Shown here: positions 17,482-26,342 of the stretch, piece by piece | Position numbering within the stretch: position 1 is the first letter of the stretch | Layout: each line of letters opens with the position of its first letter | NCBI RefSeq assembly: GCF_000711195.1 | Contig: NZ_JOMR01000001.1 | Coordinates: forward strand, 1,116,001-1,180,000 | DNA from: Thiomicrospira pelophila DSM 1534 | GTDB taxonomy: Bacteria; Pseudomonadota; Gammaproteobacteria; Thiomicrospirales; Thiomicrospiraceae | DNA: 64,000 bases | Direction: 5' to 3' | Made by a program: the position numbers and the translations under genes | The notes under the pieces: generated by a model | Told to the model about the DNA's origin: nothing | What the model saw: only the letters and a program-made list of their open reading frames with translations | The model's database searches: none

Positions 17482-17990
17482 GTCAGTCTGAAAAAATCAA
17501 ACTTGAACATGCCGCCGCCAAGCTTTTTATGCGGCTTTACGAAGCGAAGTATGGCATTAAAATGCGTCATATTTGGCATAATGAGCCACGTAAGCCCGAT
17601 GTGACCTGCTATTTCGACCATCAAAAACTCGATTTAGAAATCGCGCATTTGTACGGAAGCGAAGCTGAAGCCATGCATTTGTTAGGTCGCGAACTAAAAG
17701 ATGAAACCCGCCAAGCCTTAATCAATCTAATCCAAACCCCGCCAGATCATCGCTTACTTGAAGCTTTAAATCTATTGCTCAAAAACAAGGGCGATAAACA
17801 TTATCATTCTGAACAAACTTGGCTCATCATTCGTAATGCCAATCCGCTTTGGACACGTGAAGATTTTGAGCGCAACTTACATTTGGTAAATTTACCGAAA
17901 TCGCATCCTTTTGAACAAATCTGGCTGTTGGGGGATCTGCGAGGTGAAACCGGGATTTTGCAGCTTTATACTGATAACAGGGATAACTGA
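17478..17990 (+). CDS. Conserved hypothetical, possible degenerate PD-(D/E)xK fold
   Basis: 170 aa from the ATG overlapping the upstream stop; a longer frame from 17328 would run inside the previous gene and is unlikely. The N-terminal half has a helix with Glu10, then KPDVTCYFDHQKLDLEIAH (Asp41, Glu54). This recalls the E-x(n)-PD-x(12)-E core of restriction-like nucleases, but the usual final lysine is absent (EIA). No name can be given. It is the last gene of the lpxK-kdsB run and is followed by a strong terminator. Confidence 0.6.
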   Translation: MSQSEKIKLEHAAAKLFMRLYEAKYGIKMRHIWHNEPRKPDVTCYFDHQKLDLEIAHLYGSEAEAMHLLGRELKDETRQALINLIQTPPDHRLLEALNLLLKNKGDKHYHSEQTWLIIRNANPLWTREDFERNLHLVNLPKSHPFEQIWLLGDLRGETGILQLYTDNRDN

Positions 17991-18016
17991 GTATAAGGAA
18001 AGAGTTAGTGAAAACA

Positions 18017-18056
18017 AAAAAGCCAGCGTTTGATAAATTCAATACGCTGGCTTTTT
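18017..18056. terminator. Bidirectional rho-independent terminator
   Basis: Thirteen-base arms AAAAAGCCAGCGT and ACGCTGGCTTTTT flank a 14-base loop. A-rich and T-rich ends let it serve both the plus-strand unknown gene (stop at 17990) and minus-strand infA. Confidence 0.9.
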
Positions 18057-18075
18057 CTATCAATCGCGCAGACGA

Positions 18076-18294
18076 TTATTTTCCGCGGTAGGTGATGCGA
18101 CCTTTAGTTAAGTCGTAAGGTGTTAGTTCAACCTTAACCTTGTCGCCAGCCAAAATGCGAATGTAGTTCTTGCGCATACGACCCGAAATGTGAGCCAGAA
18201 TTTCATGTCCATTTTCAAGTTGTACTTTGAACATAGTGTTTGGCAAGGTTTCTAGAACCGTGCCTTCAAATTCGATTACGTCTTGTTTTGCCAT
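18076..18294 (-). CDS. infA: Translation initiation factor IF-1
   Basis: 72 aa, the canonical length. It binds the 30S A site during initiation. The S1-like OB fold is intact from [15 protein letters not shown] through [19 protein letters not shown] to the C-terminal GRITYRGK. It is a single-gene unit between the shared terminator and the sdh operon. Confidence 0.97.
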   Translation of the reverse strand: MAKQDVIEFEGTVLETLPNTMFKVQLENGHEILAHISGRMRKNYIRILAGDKVKVELTPYDLTKGRITYRGK

Positions 18295-18380
18295 AAGTCC
18301 TTTCTAGGAATTGCCCTTGGATTAAAATTGTTGCGGATTATACCATGTTTTGAATAGGAAAATTTAAAAAATAATGAAAC

Positions 18381-18641
18381 TCAACTAGGGGTTAAGTAGG
18401 TTTTGCGAATATCGGTTATCAGGGATTGAAAGCGGGGTGGACTAGAGTCAGGATGCATTAGCCAGTCAAATAATGTTTGATCATCTTGTTCGAGCAATTG
18501 GGTAAATTGGCTGATTAATTCGGGGTTATTCTGCTGACTTAATACTTTGTCAATATAAGCATCCAGCAATAATTCAGCTTCTAAATTACCGCGTCGAGCC
18601 GCTATCCGAATGGGGTTTAACCAGGCCTGGTGGTTCTTCAT
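18381..18641 (-). CDS. sdhE: SdhE FAD assembly factor
   Basis: 86 aa, usual length. The SdhE/YgfY/DUF339 signature is visible: RIAARRGNLEAELLLDAYI (with the RGxxE motif needed for flavinylation), then LLEQDDQTLFDWLM. It promotes covalent attachment of FAD to SdhA. Its ATG overlaps the sdhB stop by ATGA, making it the last gene of the sdhCDABE operon. A perfect palindrome copy encodes HQAWL right at its N-terminus. Confidence 0.92.
   Translation of the reverse strand: MKNHQAWLNPIRIAARRGNLEAELLLDAYIDKVLSQQNNPELISQFTQLLEQDDQTLFDWLMHPDSSPPRFQSLITDIRKTYLTPS
18620..18631. repeat. ACCAGGCCTGGT palindrome, copy 6
   Basis: Codons 4-7 of sdhE (HQAW), ahead of the conserved helix bundle. Confidence 0.95.
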
Positions 18642-19339
18642 AGCGATTTTTTAAGCATCATATGCTTGATTTCAGAAATGGCTTTGCTTGGATCTAAGCC
18701 TTTTGGGCAGCTGCTGGTGCAATTTTGAATGTTGCGACAGCGGAAGGTTTTGTAGGGGTCATCCAAACTTTCTAAACGCAATTCGGTCTGTTGGTCGCGG
18801 CTGTCTTTTAAAAATCGACTCGCGGCTAGCAGCGCCGCTGGGCCTAAAAACTTATCCGGGTTCCACCAAAAGGAGGGACAGCTGGTGGTGCAACAGCCGC
18901 ATAAAATACACTCATAACGGCCATCCAGTTGATCACGTTCCTGCGGACTTTGTAGATGCTCATGATCCAAATCTTTAATCGGCGCTTCGAGATAAGGGTC
19001 AACCGCGTGGTAGTGTTGGTAGAAGGTGTCCATATCAATTACCAGATCACGAATAACCGGCAGGCCGGGCAGAGGACGAATCGTAATGGGCTGGCTGAGT
19101 TCGGATAAACGTGTGATGCAACTTAGGCCATTTTTTCCATTAATATTCATGCCATCCGAGCCGCAAACCCCTTCACGGCAGGAGCTGCGAAAAGTGAGAG
19201 TTGGATCTTGTTCCTTTAGTTTTTGCAAGGCTTCGAGCAGCATCATATCGTCATTCAGCTCGGCTGAATTTAATTCAAACGTCTGAGTATAAGGAACGGC
19301 ATCGACTTCTGGGTTAAAGCGGTAAATGATAAATTTCAT
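18638..19339 (-). CDS. sdhB: Succinate dehydrogenase iron-sulfur subunit
   Basis: 233 aa from ATG 19339-19337, with AAGG just upstream; a longer frame to 19384 would overlap sdhA. It carries all three clusters: the [2Fe-2S] ligands in CREGVCGSDGMNINGKNGLSC, the [4Fe-4S] motif CILCGCC-TTSCP, and the [3Fe-4S]/[4Fe-4S] region CRNIQNCTSSCPKGLDP. It passes electrons from SdhA flavin to quinone at the inner membrane. The gene follows sdhA by 19 bp. Confidence 0.96.
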   Translation of the reverse strand: MKFIIYRFNPEVDAVPYTQTFELNSAELNDDMMLLEALQKLKEQDPTLTFRSSCREGVCGSDGMNINGKNGLSCITRLSELSQPITIRPLPGLPVIRDLVIDMDTFYQHYHAVDPYLEAPIKDLDHEHLQSPQERDQLDGRYECILCGCCTTSCPSFWWNPDKFLGPAALLAASRFLKDSRDQQTELRLESLDDPYKTFRCRNIQNCTSSCPKGLDPSKAISEIKHMMLKKSL

Positions 19340-19358
19340 AATGAGACCTTTAAAACCT

Positions 19359-21152
19359 TTAATAAACGCGAGCTTTGGGTTCAAAGCTTTCCACAGTGAG
19401 CGGTTTCAGTTGCACTGGTTTGTAATCCAGTTGATGTAAGTTAGAAAAATACAAACTGTGTTTTAACCAGGCCTGGTCGTCACGTTCAGGAAAGTCGATA
19501 CGCGAGTGAGCGCCTCGGCTTTCTTCGCGCGCTAACGCACTGTGCAGCGTGGCGTAGCCGATGCTTAACAAATTATCCAACTCAAAGGCTTGCAGGCGTT
19601 CGGTATTAAAAACATTGGATTGATCCTGCAATCCCACCTTGCTTAAACGTTGGCTTAAGGCCTCGAGCTTAGGTAAAGCTTGCTGCATGGTGTCGTGATT
19701 ACGGAATACGCCGCAGTGGTGTTCCATTACTTGTTGAAGGTCTTGTTTGATTTGACGAATTGAGTCGGTAGTGGTGTTTGAGTCGACTGAATTTTCAGTG
19801 GTTTGCCATTTTTGAATACGTTGTTCAACGGACGTTAAATCCAACACTGGATCAAAGCGTTCAGTTGATTTGTTTTTTAAACTCTGATTTAGGTGGCGAG
19901 CCGCCTCTCGACCAAAAACCACCAGGTCGAGTAGAGAGTTCCCTCCTAAACGGTTCGCGCCGTGTACGGAGACGCAAGCGGCTTCTCCAATTGCGTATAG
20001 CCCCGGCACCACACTAACTTGACCGTTTTCTTTTGTGATGACTTGGCCGTGTAAATTGGTGGGAATGCCACCCATCATATAGTGACAAGTCGGGTGAATC
20101 GGAATAGGGCTGTCAATCGGATCTTTACCCACAAAGGTTAAACAAATGTCACGAATACCGGGTAGGCGTTTTTTGATGAGCTCAGGATCAAGGTGAGTTA
20201 AGTCGAGCTCAATGTAGTCCTTATTGGGTCCACAACCACGACCTTCACGGATTTCAATCGAAATGGCTCGCGCCACCACATCACGAGAAGCCAAATCTTT
20301 CACTTTAGGGGCATAGCGTTCCATAAAAGTTTCGCCACTGGCGTTGCGTAATAGACCACCTTCTCCGCGTGCGCCTTCGGACATTAACATCCCTTTGCCT
20401 GCCACGCCGGTGGGGTGGAATTGCCAGAATTCCATGTCCATTAAGGGTAAACCGGCGCGTAACACCATGCCTAAACCGTCGCCGGTATTAATGGTGGCAT
20501 TGGTGTTGGTGCGATAAACTTGGCCGGCTCCGCCGGTGGCGATCAGGATATGCTGTGCGCGCATTAAACGGTATTCACCGGTTTGAATGTCCAAACACAT
20601 GACACCTGCAATTTGGCCAGCTTGGTTTTTGATTAAATCAAGCGCATAGTGTTCGGAAAAAATGCTGGAGCCGGCTTTCAGATTCTGTTGGTAAAGGCTA
20701 TGCAAAATCGCATGACCAGTTCGGTCGGCCGCGGCGCAGGTGCGGGTCGCTTGTGATTTGCCAAACTCCTGACTTTGTCCACCAAACGGCCGTTGATAAA
20801 TTTTGCCTGAGTCTAAGCGCGAGAAGGGCACGCCAAAATGTTCAAGTTCGCGCACAATTTCACTGGCCTCGCGGCACATAAACTCAATCGCATCTTGGTC
20901 GCCTAAATAATCACTGCCTTTGATCGTATCAAACATATGCCAGTGCCAATTGTCAGCGGAGACATTACCCAGAGCCGCGTTGATGCCGCCTTGCGCCGCC
21001 ACGGTATGCGAGCGCGTCGGAAAAACTTTGGAAATAACCGCGACCTGGTATTTTGACTCGGCCAATTCTAAAGCGGCACGTAAACCCGCACCGCCTGCGC
21101 CAATGATAATCGCGTCAAAATGAAAATTATCCGCTTGTAAGTTTGAGTTCAT
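19359..21152 (-). CDS. sdhA: Succinate dehydrogenase flavoprotein subunit
   Basis: 597 aa from ATG 21152, which overlaps the sdhD stop (ATGA). FAD-binding GAGGAGLRAALELAE is near residue 15, and the His for covalent FAD lies in TRSHTVAAQGGINAALGN. Active-site regions are HPTGVAGKGMLMSEGARGEGG, HPTCHYMMGGIPTN and VHGANRLGGNSLLDLVVFG. It oxidises succinate to fumarate. The C-terminal part is slightly longer around 450-500 (a Thr/Ser-rich insertion near ENSVDSNTTTDS). A palindrome copy encodes DQAWLKHSL near the C-terminus. Confidence 0.97.
   Translation of the reverse strand: MNSNLQADNFHFDAIIIGAGGAGLRAALELAESKYQVAVISKVFPTRSHTVAAQGGINAALGNVSADNWHWHMFDTIKGSDYLGDQDAIEFMCREASEIVRELEHFGVPFSRLDSGKIYQRPFGGQSQEFGKSQATRTCAAADRTGHAILHSLYQQNLKAGSSIFSEHYALDLIKNQAGQIAGVMCLDIQTGEYRLMRAQHILIATGGAGQVYRTNTNATINTGDGLGMVLRAGLPLMDMEFWQFHPTGVAGKGMLMSEGARGEGGLLRNASGETFMERYAPKVKDLASRDVVARAISIEIREGRGCGPNKDYIELDLTHLDPELIKKRLPGIRDICLTFVGKDPIDSPIPIHPTCHYMMGGIPTNLHGQVITKENGQVSVVPGLYAIGEAACVSVHGANRLGGNSLLDLVVFGREAARHLNQSLKNKSTERFDPVLDLTSVEQRIQKWQTTENSVDSNTTTDSIRQIKQDLQQVMEHHCGVFRNHDTMQQALPKLEALSQRLSKVGLQDQSNVFNTERLQAFELDNLLSIGYATLHSALAREESRGAHSRIDFPERDDQAWLKHSLYFSNLHQLDYKPVQLKPLTVESFEPKARVY
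19466..19477. repeat. ACCAGGCCTGGT palindrome, copy 7
   Basis: In the sdhA C-terminal helical region, encoding DDQAWL where many SdhA proteins have a similar ..W.KH segment. Confidence 0.95.
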
Positions 21153-21490
21153 ATAGACATTCCTATCAGTTGTGCCACTAACCAAGCTAAATTGGCGATG
21201 AGGAATAGCCAAAACAAGGCCATGCTTGATAATAAAGCAATTAAATAGCGTCTGGGCGCATAGTCAATCAACACATCACGCAGCCCAACCCAGGCGTGGA
21301 TTAAACCTAAACCGACCGCCACCAGGCCTGGTATTAAAACGCCGGGTGAGGTTAAGAGGGTGGCTAATTGGTTAGCTGAATCAATGGCTTGGCTCAAGCT
21401 TAGCCAAGCCACATAAGGGAAAAAGATGGCAAGATAGAACCCACTAAGCATTTGCCAGACAAATGCACGTTGACCGCTTATTAATTTCAT
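21149..21490 (-). CDS. sdhD: Succinate dehydrogenase membrane anchor subunit
   Basis: 113 aa from ATG 21490. Three hydrophobic helices (about 15-37, 45-68 and 86-110), with HAWVGLRDVLIDY, the conserved quinone/haem-region motif of SdhD, in the second-to-third helix region. Both ends overlap its neighbours by ATGA. A palindrome copy encodes PGLVAVGLG in the second helix. Confidence 0.92.
   Translation of the reverse strand: MKLISGQRAFVWQMLSGFYLAIFFPYVAWLSLSQAIDSANQLATLLTSPGVLIPGLVAVGLGLIHAWVGLRDVLIDYAPRRYLIALLSSMALFWLFLIANLAWLVAQLIGMSI
21321..21332. repeat. ACCAGGCCTGGT palindrome, copy 8
   Basis: Inside sdhD, encoding IPGLV (PGL reading) at the start of a membrane helix. Confidence 0.95.
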
Positions 21491-21882
21491 AACCAAATCC
21501 TCACCAAGATGAGCAAAGTGCCCACGCCCCAAACAGTAAAGCAGCCAATGGCCGCTTGCGGGGTTCTTAAAGCCGTTTTGATTCGGTTGCTGAGACAGAA
21601 TTCAATTAATAAATGCCGAACTCCAGCGAGCCAGTGAAACCAGAGCGCCAGCCAAAACAAGCTCAAAAAAACTTGACCGCTTAGACTCGACAACCAGGCC
21701 TGGTGCTGAGCAAAGTCAGTCGGCATTAATATCATTTGATTAAGCAGAAGGAGCCAAATAAATAAGCTGAGGATTAAAATCACGCCACTAATACGATGGC
21801 TGATGGAAACAAGGGCGTTGAGCGGGAAATGGAAGTGCCATAAGCTTAAATTGACGGGCCGTTTATCGGTGCGCGGTATCAT
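21487..21882 (-). CDS. sdhC: Succinate dehydrogenase cytochrome b556 subunit
   Basis: 131 aa. RPVNLSLWHFHFPLNALVSISHRISGVIL is the SdhC signature (quinone site Ser/Arg), and HWLAGVRHLLIEF supplies the haem b histidine. Three membrane helices. First gene of the operon; its promoter should lie in the 104 bp before aat's 3' end. A palindrome copy encodes HQAWLSSL in the periplasmic or cytoplasmic loop between helices 1 and 2. Confidence 0.95.
   Translation of the reverse strand: MIPRTDKRPVNLSLWHFHFPLNALVSISHRISGVILILSLFIWLLLLNQMILMPTDFAQHQAWLSSLSGQVFLSLFWLALWFHWLAGVRHLLIEFCLSNRIKTALRTPQAAIGCFTVWGVGTLLILVRIWL
21693..21704. repeat. ACCAGGCCTGGT palindrome, copy 9
   Basis: Inside sdhC, encoding HQAWL in the loop after the first membrane helix. 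Confidence 0.95.
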
Positions 21883-21991
21883 GAGCCTCTCTTCACTATC
21901 AAGGTGTTGCTGTTGGCTGACGGACGAACTGTGTTTGAATCTTATTCTATGACCGATGCTAAAGCAAATACGGCATTACCCTGTTTTACAT

Positions 21992-22714
21992 TTATATAGG
22001 CTTAACTTTCCACGGATGAGGTTCGACCACGAGTGCGGTTTGTTGGTGAATAATGGCTTCAAACTCTTCACGCGCCAGCGTGGTTGCACCTAAACTTTTG
22101 AGATGGTCTGTTTCCATCTGGCAGTCAATCATCGGCCAGTTCCAGGCTTTAAGTTGCTGGCATAACGTCACTAAGGCGACTTTGGAGGCATCCGACATCA
22201 ACGCAAACATGGATTCGCCAAAGAACATTTGGCCGACACTTAAACCATATAAGCCGCCAACCAATTGATCCTGATACCAAACTTCAACCGAATGTGCATT
22301 CCCACTTTGATGAAGTTGTAGCAAAGCTTGCTGCATATCCTGGCGAATCCACGTACCGTCCTGACCAGGCCTGGTGGTGGTTGCGCAAGCTTTTACTACG
22401 TCTAAAAAAGCCTGGTCAAAGCTGACCGTGAACTTCTCAGAGTTAAGGGTTTTGCGCAGGCTTTTACTGATTTTGACCTGGTCGGTAAACAGCACCGCAC
22501 GCGGGTTGGGTGTCCACCAAGTGATAGGTTCATCGTCTCCCGACCAAGGAAAGATGCCTTGTGTATAGCTTTCCAACATCCACTCGGGGGTGAGTTTTTC
22601 AACCCCAACCGCTAATAAACCATTTGGCTCATCCAACGCTAAATGAGTGGGGGGAAAATGCGGTGGGAGCGAGTCATCAATCCAAATAGGTAGGTGGTCA
22701 GGGTAACTTCTCAT
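21992..22714 (-). CDS. aat: Leucyl/phenylalanyl-tRNA--protein transferase
   Basis: 240 aa, usual length. It adds Leu or Phe to N-terminal Arg or Lys of proteins for N-end-rule degradation. Motifs: LLAVGVEKLTPEWMLESYTQGIFPWS, WWTPNPRAVLF, GTWI, HSVEVW, LVGGLYGLSVGQMFFGESMFA and a final IDCQ. It is divergent from dnaE across a 148-bp gap. A palindrome copy encodes TTTRPGQDG, the RPG reading, in the loop just before GTWI. Confidence 0.95.
   Translation of the reverse strand: MRSYPDHLPIWIDDSLPPHFPPTHLALDEPNGLLAVGVEKLTPEWMLESYTQGIFPWSGDDEPITWWTPNPRAVLFTDQVKISKSLRKTLNSEKFTVSFDQAFLDVVKACATTTRPGQDGTWIRQDMQQALLQLHQSGNAHSVEVWYQDQLVGGLYGLSVGQMFFGESMFALMSDASKVALVTLCQQLKAWNWPMIDCQMETDHLKSLGATTLAREEFEAIIHQQTALVVEPHPWKVKPI
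22364..22375. repeat. ACCAGGCCTGGT palindrome, copy 10
   Basis: In aat, read as Thr-Arg-Pro-Gly: the third of the three possible reading frames. Confidence 0.95.
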
Positions 22715-22862
22715 AAGGGGTTTTGGGCTCTCATTCGGTTAAACAATTGGTTTAAATGACTTGTTAAAGGTTTTATGTCTGGCATTACCCGTGCATTATA
22801 TTTAAAATAGCTTGCTTGTTTCGCGATGTTTAACGAGCCCCTCAATCTTTTATGCAAATTCT

Positions 22863-25800
22863 ATGAATCAATTCGTCCACCTGCATGTTCACTCAGAATA
22901 CTCTGTGGTGGATAGTCTGCTGCATATTAAGCCGTTGGTTTCGCAAGCGAGTAGCTTTCAGCAACCGGCTTTAGCCTTGACCGATCAAGGCAATATGTTT
23001 GCGCTGGTCAAATTCTACAATGCGGCGCGTAACGCGGGCGTTAAACCGATTCTGGGAGCGGATTTATTAGTCGAGCAGCCTGAAGGTGAAGTGTTCCGCA
23101 TCACGGTTTTATGCCAAAACCAGCAGGGTTATTTAAACCTGTCTAAGTTGATCTCTAAAAGTTACTTATCTAATCAAAAAATCTGGAATCTACAGCAAGT
23201 TCCCTTGGTTGAACAGGCCTGGTTGTCGCAACATAATGCCGGTTTGATTGTATTGTCGGGTGCGCGTCAGGGTGATGTGGGTTTGGCGATTCTGGCCGAA
23301 AAACCAAACTTGGTTGCCAAGCGTGTCGAATGGTGGAGAACCCATTTTGATGGTCGCTATTATTTAGAATTAGTGCGCACTAATCGAGAGAATGAAGAAC
23401 GCTATATTCAGGCCGCACTCGATGTAGCGGAGCGTTATGAGTTACCGGTGGTGGCCACCAACGATGTGCGATTCATGCAAGCGCAGGACTTTGAAGCACA
23501 TGAAGTGCGCTGTTGTATTAACGGCGGTTATGTTTTAGATGATCCAAACCGTCCTAAACCTTTTTCGGAAGAGCAATATTTTCGTTCAAGCGATGAAATG
23601 TTGGCCTTGTTTGAGGATATTCCGGAGGCGATTCAAAACACGGTTGAAATCGCCAAACGCTGTAATTTAGAACTGGTCTTGGATGAATACTTCCTGCCAA
23701 ACTTTCCGATTCCGGAAGGCTTGACGATGGATGAATTTTTCGATTTAGAGTGCCGTAAAGGCTTGGATGAACGTTTAGCGTTTTTATTTGGTCATTTAAG
23801 CGCGGATGAGCAGGCGGCTAAAAAGCAAGAATATGTGGCGCGCTTAGAGTTTGAGCTAAAAACCATTTTGCAAATGGGTTTCCCAGGTTACTTTTTAATT
23901 GTGGCCGACTTTATTCAATGGGCTAAAAATCATGCCATTCCGGTAGGCCCTGGACGAGGTTCTGGCGCAGGTTCGTTAGTGGCTTACTCGCTTAAAATTA
24001 CCGACTTAGACCCGATTGAATACGATTTGCTTTTCGAACGTTTTCTAAACCCAGAACGTGTTTCCATGCCCGATTTCGACGTCGACTTTTGTATGGAGCG
24101 ACGCGACGAAGTGATTGATTATGTGTCCCAGCATTATGGGCGCGACCATGTATCGCAAATTATCACCTATGGCACCATGGCCGCTAAAGCGGTGGTGCGC
24201 GACGTGGGGCGCGTATTAGGCAATGCTTACGGTATGGTGGATGGCGTCGCCAAGCTCATTCCCAACGAGCTGGGGATTAAGTTGGGCGAAGCGCTAGAAA
24301 AAGAAGAAGAATTAAAAAATCGTTATAACGAAGACGAAGATGTTAAAACCTTACTTGATTTGGGTTTAAAGCTTGAAGGCACAGTTCGTAATGTCGGTAA
24401 ACACGCCGGCGGGGTGGTAATTGGCCCAAGGCCATTGGATGAGTTCTGTCCGCTTTATTCGGAAGCCGATGGTCGCAGCGTGGTTACTCAATTAGATAAA
24501 AACGATGTTGAAACCATTGGTTTGGTGAAGTTTGACTTCCTGGGTTTGCGTACCTTAACCATTATTGATTGGGCCTTGCAAGCGATTAACGAAGGCAAAC
24601 AACCAGGAGATGAAGGTTTTGTTGATATCGCGCGCATTCCATTGGCTGATCAAAAAGTATTTGACCTGATTAAAACTGGCCGAACTACCGGTGTGTTCCA
24701 GCTGGAATCGAGCGGTATGCAAGATTTAATTCGTCGTCTGAAGCCGGATTCTTTTGAAGATATTATCGCCTTAGTGGCTTTGTTCCGTCCTGGCCCATTA
24801 GAGTCAGGCATGGTAGATAACTTTATTGCACGTAAGCACAAAAAAGAACCAGTCTCTTATCCGGATGCGCAATATCAGCACGAGTGTTTAAAGGAAACTC
24901 TAGAACCGACTTACGGCATTATTTTGTACCAAGAGCAGGTTATGCAGATCGCCCAGGTTATGTCGGGTTACACCCTAGGTCAAGCTGACATGCTGCGCCG
25001 AGCCATGGGTAAGAAAAAGCCAGAAGAAATGGCAAAGCAACGCGCTGGTTTTGCCGAAGGTGCGGCTAAAAACAATATTGATGCTGATTTGGCAATGAAA
25101 ATTTTCGACCTGGTAGAAAAGTTCGCCGGTTACGGTTTTAACAAATCTCACTCGGCCGCTTATGCGTTGGTGTCTTATCAGTCTGCTTGGTTAAAAACTC
25201 ACTACCCGGCGCACTTTATGGCGGCGCAAATTTCATCCGACATGGACAACACCGAAAAAGTCGTGCATATGATCAACGAGTGTTATGCGATGAACTTGAA
25301 CCTTGTATCACCAGATATTAACCAGTGCCATATCAAGTTTAAAGCGAGCTCGACCGATACCATTTTGTATGGTTTAGGCGCGATTAAAGGGGTGGGGGAA
25401 GCCGCGTTAGTTGGGGTGATTCAGGATCGCAAAGAAAACGGGCCGTTTAAGGACTTGTTTGACTTTACCGCACGCGCTGGCAAAAAAATTAATCGTCGCT
25501 TAATTGAGGCGTTGATCCGCGCTGGCGCGTTAGATTGTTTGCACACCAATCGTCAAGCCATGTTATCCAGTGTGACTTTAGCCTTGCACCAAGCCGAACA
25601 ACAACAAAAGAATGCGGACTCTGGTCAAGAAGACTTATTTGGTGCGCTCAGTTCAGATGAACCTGATTTAACCCCTGCGGCCAGCTTGGTAGACGTTCCG
25701 GAAATGATTGAGCGCCATAAATTAAAAGGCGAAAAGGACACACTTGGATTGTATTTGAGCGGTCACCCGATCGAAGCTTATCGTCAAGAACTCACCCATT

Positions 25801-26342
25801 ATGTGTCGCAAAACCTGTCTAAGTTGACCCCAAATAAATACGATAAACGTTGGGTGGCAGGCCTGGTGGTCGGTGTTCGCGCTAAAAACACACGCAGTGG
25901 CGATAAAATGGGGTTTGTGACTTTAGATGACCGAACCGCACGTTTAGAAGCTGTGTTACGACCGGCGGTATTTAGCAGTGCGAAAGACATAATTGAACCT
26001 GATGTCGTGTTGCTAATGTATGGTACGGTGGCCGAAGATAGTTTTAATGGCGGAATTAAGCTCGATGCCGAACAGGTGGTTGCCTTGTCAGAAATGCGTA
26101 TTAAAGAAGCGCGTGCTTTAAAACTCTACGCAGAATCGACTAGAATGAGCGAAACGGCACTGCAAGAGCTGTTGACGTTAGTGATGCCTTATAAATCTGA
26201 AACCGGCTTACCGTTGGTGCTGGAGTATCAAAACCGACAAGCCAAAGCACAGTTAAAATCAAACTGGTGGATTCGACCAGAAGACGATTTAATCGAAGCT
26301 TTAAACGCATTGGGATGGCAACCGGAAGTGGTGATGAAATGA
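22863..26342 (+). CDS. dnaE: DNA polymerase III alpha subunit
   Basis: 1159 aa from the ATG at 22863 (a longer frame from 22812 lacks the conserved start). PHP domain with HLHVHSEYSVVDS at residues 6-18, catalytic GPGRGSGAGSLVAYSL and PDFDVDFCMERRDEVI (near 403), finger and thumb regions with YGFNKSHSAAYALVSYQ, an HhH region, and a C-terminal OB fold (about 985-1060). Replicative chain elongation. It overlaps the next gene, a diguanylate cyclase, by ATGA, which is an unusual partner. Near-palindromes at 23212 and 25856. Confidence 0.97.
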   Translation: MNQFVHLHVHSEYSVVDSLLHIKPLVSQASSFQQPALALTDQGNMFALVKFYNAARNAGVKPILGADLLVEQPEGEVFRITVLCQNQQGYLNLSKLISKSYLSNQKIWNLQQVPLVEQAWLSQHNAGLIVLSGARQGDVGLAILAEKPNLVAKRVEWWRTHFDGRYYLELVRTNRENEERYIQAALDVAERYELPVVATNDVRFMQAQDFEAHEVRCCINGGYVLDDPNRPKPFSEEQYFRSSDEMLALFEDIPEAIQNTVEIAKRCNLELVLDEYFLPNFPIPEGLTMDEFFDLECRKGLDERLAFLFGHLSADEQAAKKQEYVARLEFELKTILQMGFPGYFLIVADFIQWAKNHAIPVGPGRGSGAGSLVAYSLKITDLDPIEYDLLFERFLNPERVSMPDFDVDFCMERRDEVIDYVSQHYGRDHVSQIITYGTMAAKAVVRDVGRVLGNAYGMVDGVAKLIPNELGIKLGEALEKEEELKNRYNEDEDVKTLLDLGLKLEGTVRNVGKHAGGVVIGPRPLDEFCPLYSEADGRSVVTQLDKNDVETIGLVKFDFLGLRTLTIIDWALQAINEGKQPGDEGFVDIARIPLADQKVFDLIKTGRTTGVFQLESSGMQDLIRRLKPDSFEDIIALVALFRPGPLESGMVDNFIARKHKKEPVSYPDAQYQHECLKETLEPTYGIILYQEQVMQIAQVMSGYTLGQADMLRRAMGKKKPEEMAKQRAGFAEGAAKNNIDADLAMKIFDLVEKFAGYGFNKSHSAAYALVSYQSAWLKTHYPAHFMAAQISSDMDNTEKVVHMINECYAMNLNLVSPDINQCHIKFKASSTDTILYGLGAIKGVGEAALVGVIQDRKENGPFKDLFDFTARAGKKINRRLIEALIRAGALDCLHTNRQAMLSSVTLALHQAEQQQKNADSGQEDLFGALSSDEPDLTPAASLVDVPEMIERHKLKGEKDTLGLYLSGHPIEAYRQELTHYVSQNLSKLTPNKYDKRWVAGLVVGVRAKNTRSGDKMGFVTLDDRTARLEAVLRPAVFSSAKDIIEPDVVLLMYGTVAEDSFNGGIKLDAEQVVALSEMRIKEARALKLYAESTRMSETALQELLTLVMPYKSETGLPLVLEYQNRQAKAQLKSNWWIRPEDDLIEALNALGWQPEVVMK
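23212..23223. repeat. near-copy of the 12-bp palindrome (AACAGGCCTGGT)
   Basis: One mismatch; in dnaE, encoding EQAWLSQH. Confidence 0.7.
25856..25867. repeat. near-copy of the 12-bp palindrome (GGCAGGCCTGGT)
   Basis: Two mismatches; in the dnaE OB-fold region, encoding AGLVVG. Weakest member counted. Confidence 0.45.
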
